NCBI GenBank assembly: GCA_036924285.1
Contig: JAYKYS010000014.1
Location: forward strand, 2,542,001-2,606,000
DNA length: 64,000 nt
Reading direction: 5' to 3'
Source of the DNA: Asterella californica
Lineage: Eukaryota > Streptophyta > Marchantiopsida > Marchantiales > Aytoniaceae
Position 1 is the first letter of the stretch. Every line of letters starts with the position of its first letter. Positions 56,863 to 64,000 of the stretch are shown here, piece by piece. The position numbers were made by a program, and so were the translations under genes. The notes beneath the pieces were generated by a model, which was given only the letters and a program-made list of their open reading frames with translations, was not told the DNA's origin and made no database searches.

Positions 56863-58433
56863 AATATCTACAAGATCATCTCATCATGTAGCTTCTCGAA
56901 TTGAGTTATCAATCTTCCATAACACATCCTTGTTTAACTTTGTTCTAGCTACGGATCTCACTACATTAGATCACACCCAGCAGTCTCTTTTTCTCTCTCC
57001 ATTTCCACTATCACTTCACAGGTAGCAACATCCACAAGAAATAACATGTGATGCCGACATTTTATTTACAAGTCTTTTCATACCACCCTTGCCAAAGTTG
57101 GTTCCCAGCATCATCCTAGTCTCAGTTGTGATCTTTCTTGACCGAGACTCTTTACTATTGGATGAAAAATAAAAGAAAACATATATTAAGCAAAGTGCGA
57201 AGAGGTGAAGAATTCATCTTCACTGAAGCTATGATCCGTCAGTAAATAATCATTTATTTTTATAATATTGTGTATCTTAGTTTAAAAGAAAACTCTTTCA
57301 CGAAAAAAAGTTGACTCATAAATTAAAGTTTCTGCACATTACCCTCTTCCATCTTCAGATAAAAAGAGAGAATGAAGCTTAGCAAATGATTCATCAGGGT
57401 GTGCAGGAAATTAGAGTTTAACAATGGCAATACGACAAATCATTTCCCTACGAACACACAACTGTATATTTATTATTTATCCTTTTGCTAGCAGAATAGA
57501 ATACAACAAGAAAAGCTAAAGACAGAAGTGCACAAAGGAAAGGCATGGACAAGTATCTGACGACTAATTGCTAATTAGTATCAATTGATCGTCGTGTGAT
57601 GTTGCATTTGCTTCAGAGTTCAGAACGTTTGGGTTTAAACCCAAACTGATCAGGAAAATGTTAATATATTATTCTGAAGCATGCATAATATCCCCTCTTC
57701 CATCTTCTGATGGAAGAAGGTAGCATGCTTAATTTATTAAATAACCTTTCTCTCGAGAAGGATTACGTTGGAAATAATATTAAATTTCACGTTAATTTAT
57801 ATCTAGATCTAGATGGTACTAAGTTTTCGTGCTTATAGTTTGGGAGCGGGTTGGTGCGCTCTTGGTGTATGGGTTATGTTATTATGTTTGCATCTGTTCA
57901 TGATTCTTGGTTGGGTTATCATCTAATATTCATAATAATTTTAATATGTATATCAGTTTACTCTAGATTTTAATAAAATATTGTAAATTTACCAATAAAA
58001 AGAACCGAACAAAGTCTAACCGTATATACATGAGGCACTAACAGCGTACAGCCCACATCAGAGTCTACATCACAATAAAACTGAAATTCTTTCTTTTTGC
58101 TCCAGATATAATACACAAAATAATAAACTAATAATTTTTTCTCTTCCATCCAGAGCTTCCCACCTCGCAGTGGAATTTAAGTTTTGACCAAACCGAATTC
58201 GGTTGGATAAATCGAAATTTTTGGAGTTCCAAAAAGTCTTGAAATTGAGAGGATGCATATTCTTAAGTATGAATTTCCTTAAAACCATGTTGATCCAAAA
58301 CTTTTGACGTACTTTCCTTCTGCCAGAGAATAAAACTCCTAAAATGTTCCCTTTCGGTCAATCTAGATTCTCATTCCCATCGTTTCCTTGGGACAACTTG
58401 AACTTCTGCTGGCCTTGAGTTCATTCCATATAT

Positions 58434-58467
58434 TTAAATGGATATATATATATATATATCCATTTAA
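58434..58467. repeat. 34-bp perfect palindrome with (AT)n core
   Basis: ttaaatgga is followed by alternating ta and then tccatttaa. It is fully self-complementary. Confidence 0.9.
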
Positions 58468-59834
58468 GTGCACGTTTGGCAGGGCGGAGCAAAAAGACAA
58501 ATGTAAAAGAAAAGCGAATAATCTACAAACGTCATTGGGCCGGACATTATAACGTGGGTGACGTCAAGGTGTTAATAGAAATTATATAAATGTTACAGAG
58601 AAAATATTTAATACTTTTAGAATAAAAAAATTTATATATATTACATTAACTCTAGAGTACATGCCGTATCTTCCAAAGAAATCCATAAAGAAAGTGAGAT
58701 GCAACGCACAACAAGAATAATAAATGAAGGATGCAGTCCTATAATTATATAGTTATTATGAATACACACAATATACCACACTATTCGGAAGAATAATGTG
58801 GTATATACACACATCTCTTCCGAATATATATAATCCTCTATCCTCTGTTTCGAATATATATAATCCTCCCCCGGTAATGACACTCAAGATCTGTTTCCAT
58901 AGGCAGTTTTAGAGAAGCTCTAACAGTTTTAGAGTATTCGTTTAGAGAAATTCACATGCAAAACCATAAATAAATTTTTTATTCTTTTTGGTCGAAGCAA
59001 GAAGCGGGTCATTATTGTTTGCATTTGTTTATCACCGTGAGGCTTTCTGCCGCCGAATGCAGCTACCCTTTCACGAACCAATAGATAACTAAATATGCAT
59101 TCCAAATGCTCTGGAAAAGATGATTCGATAAGAAAACAAACGTGATAACAGGGATAATATTAATAAAATGGATTGGATGTTACTACTGGGCTATAAAGTT
59201 AGGAAAAAACTACAAAAATTGATTTCGTATGAGAGCAATTCAGAAGATCAAAAGGTTCGGAAAACAGAGGAGAATAACTAAAATAAGTTTTCTAAGTTTA
59301 TCTTGTCAAATTAAAATAATGAATTTAAGTTACAAAAAATGAAAAATCTATAATCATTTTTAGTTAACTTGGTTACACATGATCGCTGTGATATCAAACC
59401 CATAAGTCAAGTATGCAAAATGGTCCTCTTCTTTGTTTTAAGATACTCCATGAATGAATAGAAATGTAATGTAGTAATACGTAAATAATGTAGTAATACG
59501 TATTCACCCGTATTCACCCCCTACAGGTAAATACGTATTATCTGGTTTTTCTTTGTAGCTTTCTCATTTTGTCTGTAACAATCAGTTACATCTTATTGTG
59601 AGAAGAACTAAGAGCATCTCCACCCGAACACTGAACACGGCACTGGACGATCCGGTTTCCAGTTTGCTTTGATATCACATAAGCGCAAGGGAAAACATTA
59701 TTCCATATGTTTTATTTTTATTCATGCAAAAATAACATAAAAGTTTACCAGGACTATACACGCTACATATTTTGGAGAGTGTGTATATTCATCTCTTCCA
59801 AAATATGTAATAAATGGAAGAGATAAATATCCAA

Positions 59835-60155
59835 ATGTTTAATTTAATGCTTAACTCTTCCGGAAAGATTAAGTATTAAATTAAACTCTGAGTAAATTAA
59901 TGTATTAATGAGTATAGTTTTCCAGACTTGTATTTTCTGAAACACGGCAGTCGATTCAAGACTTATGGTTTATCTTTTATTCTCCCCAGGTTCCCATGCA
60001 TGGACTAACAAATAATATTTATAATATTTATAATATTTTTTAATTATTTACACTCACTTGATTTATATATTTTTATTTAACACTTATATATTTCCTCGAT
60101 AACGATACACGAGCAAAAGTTCTCAAAAGTTAATCCCACATGCATATACGCCATA
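59835..60155 (+). repeat. Dispersed repeat, copy B (partner at 30440-30770)
   Basis: Same orientation and landmark order as 30440-30770: the dyad cttaactcttccggaaagattaag, then taagtattaaattaaact, gagtaaattaatgtatt, gagtatag, a TTTATA-rich part, aacacttatatatttc, and catgcatat at the end. Confidence 0.7.
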
Positions 60156-60363
60156 TATACAGTGACAAAAGACGTTTTACGAACTTTCTCCCCCACCAAG
60201 CTAAAGTAACGCAGGAATTGGCTTGATCACACCCCCAGTACGATCGCTGTGCTTGATCATATCCCTCTTAACGTTTGGTTGCTTGATCACACCCCCAACC
60301 TCCCATCGTCCGTCATGCCGGTACTCCGTGCCATGTAGATCAAGCCGTTATGCCAGGTCATAT

Positions 60364-60490
60364 TTACAGTCTGACGTGGTGCGTGCGTTTACAATCTGAC
60401 GTGGAAGGTGAAAATGCAAAGTACACAGTCTGACGTTGTATGTTCACATGGTGACGTGGCAAGGCAAGCGTGTACAGTCTGACGAGTGGG
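60364..60490 (+). repeat. Four copies of a (t)acagtctgacg motif
   Basis: tacagtctgacgtggt, tacaatctgacgtgga, cacagtctgacgttgt and tacagtctgacgagtg lie near 60365, 60391, 60425 and 60473. A gcttgatcacacccccaa motif also occurs near 60220 and 60278. The cluster lies just upstream of the Mutator-like transposase and may be its subterminal repeat region. Confidence 0.65.
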
Positions 60491-60680
60491 TGTGTGTTCC
60501 GCGCGAACTGGAAAGAGATAGTGTGACTTGAGACCTGACTCGTGAAACAGATCATAACACATTTGAAATAGATCATAACAGGTTCCCGCACATTAACGAT
60601 GGCGGGTCAAAAGAACACAGTGAACTGAATCTCAAAATAAATTCGAGAGTAGTGATCAGAGCGAGGCGAAGCGGAAAGAG

Positions 60681-60799
60681 GAGAGTGATCAGAAGTGCGG
60701 AGCGGCGGTGGAGAGTGATAAGAAAGACTGATTCGGAGAGGAGAGAGTGATCAGAAGTGCGGGGCGGTGGAGAGTGATAAGAAAGACAGATTCAGAGAT
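60681..60799 (+). repeat. 62-bp tandem duplication
   Basis: gagagtgatcagaagtgcgg starts copies at 60681 and 60743, each running to gagtgataagaaagac-gatt. It lies directly before the transposase frame. Confidence 0.85.
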
Positions 60800-63434
60800 A
60801 ACAATATGATGAGCGAACGAAGCAATGCTATGAACCTCGATATTGAGAGCGACAATGATGATTGTTTAGACGGATTGCATTTCGGAGATGAAGAAAGGAG
60901 CTTCACTATGGATGTACGTTCTGAGGATCTTGCTGAGGAGAGCGTGCTAGAAAGATGACGACGAGAAAAGGTCGATGCGAGAGAAGTGAGTCGGTTACTC
61001 CAAGGCAAGACTTTGGAGTCCCTGAGGGCCGCTGCATGCAAAGTGTGTCTCGGATCAGAATTTGAATCCTTTAAGGAGTTCGATTTTGCCGTTGACTGTT
61101 GGTCTTTTTTGAATAGCCGAGCCAGTCATAAATTGAAAAACTTTCAGAACTATAGAGTTAGAGTGTGCAGGTATGGAGCGAAGGCTCGTTGTAGAAAATT
61201 ATTCGAAGAACGATCAGAAACATCCAATAGTGCTGAAACAAGTCACCGAAATAGTCAGCCTCGCAGCTTTCACGAATATACACAAAGACGTCGAGCGTCA
61301 GTAAGGCAGCTTGCAGCTAGTCGGTCAGAACCTCCACTAGGTCAATCAAGAAAAGAATCAGTTAATGGTCATTGTGGTGAAAGACTTCGATATCAATCAG
61401 CTGGGAGATCAACTTTCTATGGGGGCTAATGCTCGGGATAGTGATCTGGAGCATCCATGCAAATGACGAGTTAGAGCACAGAAGGGCAAGTTCACTGGAC
61501 GAATTACTATCACTGTTTGTGATTTAGAGCACAGTTGTCTTAATCATATTGGATACTGGCGTGGACCTGCATCGAACTCGAAATTCCTTGCTGCAGTTAT
61601 GTGTAACAGAGTTGCCATTGATCCGAACACTCCCATTCAAAATTTGATGGAAGATCTTCGAACTACATTCAATAAGAGGGCTCCTTACTATCAGGTTTAG
61701 AGGAGTCGAGAGCATTCTCGAGACTGGTTGGAGGGTAATCAAGCATCATCCTTCTATTACATTCTTTCTGTATGTAGACGCATACTTGAAGTAGATCCTA
61801 TGACAGTTGTGGATTGGGGTACTTGGGAATGTAACACAACAATATTTAGTAGATATTACGTGTGTCCTAGTGCCACTCGTGATATATTCTCTTTGTGTCA
61901 GAAAGTGATATGTTTGGATGCTTGTCATAGCAACTCCAGAAAGTTTCCATGCCAAATATTTCTAGCTTCAGTGCTAGATGGTGCAAATGAAGCAATCATT
62001 TTAGGCTTCGCCGTTCCTCCGCCGCAAACTGGACATGGTTCTGTCGACATCTCCGCAACTCGATACATGGTATTGTTTCTCCTCATACGGTAATAATCAG
62101 CGATAGACAGAAGGGCTTAGAAAGAGCTGTTTCAGATGTATTCCTTGAAGTTGTCCACGGGCATTGTGGGCATCACATCCGAATGAATGTACGGACGAGG
62201 TTTGACAAAGAGGCGGAGAGATCATTTCTGAATTGCTTGTACGCGAAGACCAAAGAAATGTAAGGCACTCCATACTCTTTCCTTAATTTTTCTCACTCAA
62301 TTATTGAAGCAACTTATTGATTGAGTTACAACTATTATCTCATTTGTATGTACAATGTCTCATTTGTAGATACAATGAAGTGCTTGAGAAGCTGGATGCA
62401 TCCGGGGAAAGAGGTAGACAACTGGCTGAATATTTACAAAGTATTCAACCAGAGAGGTATAGTCGATATGCATTTCCTCTACCACGTTATGGGAAAGTCA
62501 TATCTAACTTGGCAGAGAGTATGAATAATGCTCTGAGACCAATCCGATGGAATGCTCCATTGAAGATCCTGTTGGATTTATGGTATTATAATATGCAGCA
62601 GTTCACAAAGCGGAGGATACAGCTTCAGCAAGAAACAAGTGTATTGACTCGTTTTGCTCGACTTCGGCTCATGGAGAATGAGCATACTGCAGAAGGTTTT
62701 CTGTGTCAAGTGTCTTCTCCATTCGAGGCTACAGTCCGCGACCATGCAAATGGAGTAACACATGTGGTGAAACTAGCACAAGGTGGTGCAGGAAAGTGTA
62801 CATGTATAGAACTGCAAGAGATGAGATGGCCATGTGGGTCATTGCCTTGACAGAGAGACTGGTGGGAACCAACAACTAGATTGGATAACATCTGACATAG
62901 CTCCTCGTTATTTCCAATCTATGTGACATAGTGTTTTCAATGATGATCTTCAACCGGTGTACAGTTGTGGACCTCCGCCCGTGGCAAGACGAAGGGGAAG
63001 ACACAGAGTGGTGCGGATTGATAACAACACCCAATTCACGCAATCTGCAGCAGATGGCAATGGATCTACCTCCCACGAGTAGTACCCGTGTCTCTTCATC
63101 AATTGAAGAAAGTCACCTTACTGAACCCACAACGATTGAGAATGAGTATCCTATTAATGATGAGCAAATATTACATTTTGCTTCCGAGACAATGTGCCAT
63201 CGAAGACGAAGACGACTCCAGCAAACAGGTCCACATCATGACTTGGGACATTTTCCTCGTTCTGCTCCAGGGAAGTGCAGTCTCTGTGATCAACCAGGCC
63301 ACAATAGAAGAACATGCCCTAGGCTATATGCACCCACGGATGACGAAGGGATGTTCACTGAGGTGACAGATGAAGTCGAAGGAAGTAGAATTCATGTGGC
63401 GATTACAGCTTCTTCAGAAGGAGAAGCTCATTGA
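60800..63434 (+). mobile_element. Decayed Mutator-like (MULE) transposase gene
   Basis: Recognisable parts follow in order. A MuDR-type N-terminal domain is at 60986-61430 (FDFAVDCWSFLNSRASHKL). A part with GYWRGPASNSKFLAAVM is at about 61490-61697. The transposase core is at 61700-62060 (VVDWGTWEC, YVCPSATRDIFSLCQKVICLDACH, LASVLDGANEAIILGFAV). VHGHCGHHIRMNVRTRF comes next, then an intron 62260-62369 that joins to YNEVLEKLDASGERGRQLAEYL and PRYGKVISNLAESMN. A SWIM-like zinc segment (CTCIELQEMRWPCGSLP) ends at a stop near 62850. A zinc knuckle CSLCDQPGHNRRTC is at about 63270. Stops at 61430 and 61698 and frame changes near 62050 and 62850 inactivate it. The terminal inverted repeats were not located. 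Confidence 0.85.
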
Positions 63435-64000
63435 GTTCACCACATTCGCTGTAGGGAGTAGTTACAGTACCTGCTGAGGCATATTTTAGTTTAAATAGTT
63501 TCTTATAGTAGTAGTAGGCTATTGTCCTTTTTCATATTTCAGTTTATCGACATTATTTTTCAACAAAGAGCATATGATGATTAATTCGTTATCATTTCTC
63601 GAATTGTTCCATCATGATTATTTTATAAATAGCGCTGTATTTGTAACAAGAGCAGTGTGAAATAAGGAGCACCTATTGTTATGTGGTGTATATATTATGT
63701 GTTGAATACACTGGAGAGAAGTACTATCTCTCTTTTAGAATTATGTGGAGAGATGTGCAATATATCTATCCCCTTATGTTCAATGTCTTGAGAATCAGCA
63801 AGTCTTGTTGGCAACTTGGAGAACAAGAAACTCTTGGGTGACCAATAAACTATAAAGAGAAAACAGCTAGCGAGGTGAAGAGGGGAGAGAAAGGACGCGG
63901 AAACTTCTGTGACAGGGTTCGGACCATTCAGACGTTGAGAGCAAGAGAGGAGAGGGTCGAGTGGAGTTCAACGACTACATTCGAGGGTTGAGAGGGAAGG
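63435..64000. other. 3' flank of MULE, no gene seen
   Basis: The sequence is AT-rich and then purine-rich (gagaggagagggtcgag near 63945-63962). The purine-rich end recalls the gag-rich sequence upstream of the transposase (60680-60760), but I could not establish an inverted repeat. Confidence 0.4.

Larger units (their letters stand above)
56863..60363. other. AT-rich intergenic stretch
   Basis: Nothing here reads as a protein gene. Small dyads occur, for example at 57750-57775 (acctttctc/gagaaggatt), and a cctcttccatcttc...gatggaagaagg hairpin lies near 57694-57722. The palindrome at 58434 and the dispersed repeat at 59835 are listed separately. Confidence 0.5.

Noticed and set aside
1..64000. 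CRISPR arrays, bacterial operons, rRNA genes
   Set aside because: No regularly spaced repeats with unique spacers, no Shine-Dalgarno-linked gene strings and no rRNA sequence; introns and plant elements show a eukaryotic nuclear sequence.

Overview
The window looks like nuclear DNA of a land plant, most probably a bryophyte (moss-like). Pointers are: spliced genes with GT-AG introns, a plant-type tRNA-Ala(AGC), an organelle-type short tRNase Z, a Roc-COR (ROCO) gene remnant, a Ty3/gypsy relic of a kind I associate with moss genomes, a chromovirus relic, a Ty1/copia element primed by initiator tRNA-Met, and a Replitron-like HUH gene. The lineage call is inference from gene content. Gene density is low and transposon debris dominates.

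Layout. 0.7-4.7 kb: decayed chromodomain Ty3/gypsy element. 4.8-9.8 kb: diverged repeats and a 1.45-kb element with long terminal inverted repeats. 9.8-14.8 kb: a five-exon gene for a ~1345-residue protein I do not recognise. 15-19 kb: small repeats, a 68-nt hairpin, a MITE. 19.24-19.31 kb: tRNA-Ala. 23.1-25.9 kb (minus): eight-exon tRNase Z gene, reconstructed to 365 residues with all metal-binding motifs. 27.2-29.9 kb (minus): dead non-LTR-type retroelement. 31.5-35.2 kb: Replitron-like HUH gene between tandem repeats. 35.8 and 41.0 kb: two copies of an apparently tRNA-derived SINE. 38.4-40.4 kb (minus): four-exon Mpo1-like (DUF962) gene. 45.26-50.57 kb: complete, recently inserted copia element (minus) with near-identical LTRs and a perfect 5-bp target duplication. 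51.4-54.4 kb (minus): broken ROCO gene. 54.4-56.9 kb (minus): decayed Ty3/gypsy fragment butting against it. 60.4-63.4 kb: decayed Mutator-like element with transposase, SWIM and zinc-knuckle parts.

Only three protein genes look like functional host genes: the unknown gene at 9.8 kb, tRNase Z and the Mpo1-like gene. They are far apart and do not form a pathway. The most unusual object is the HUH gene. Its introns restore one frame across two overlapping ORFs; it has Rep-like motifs in order, no helicase, and a cysteine where the Rep nicking tyrosine of motif III would be expected.
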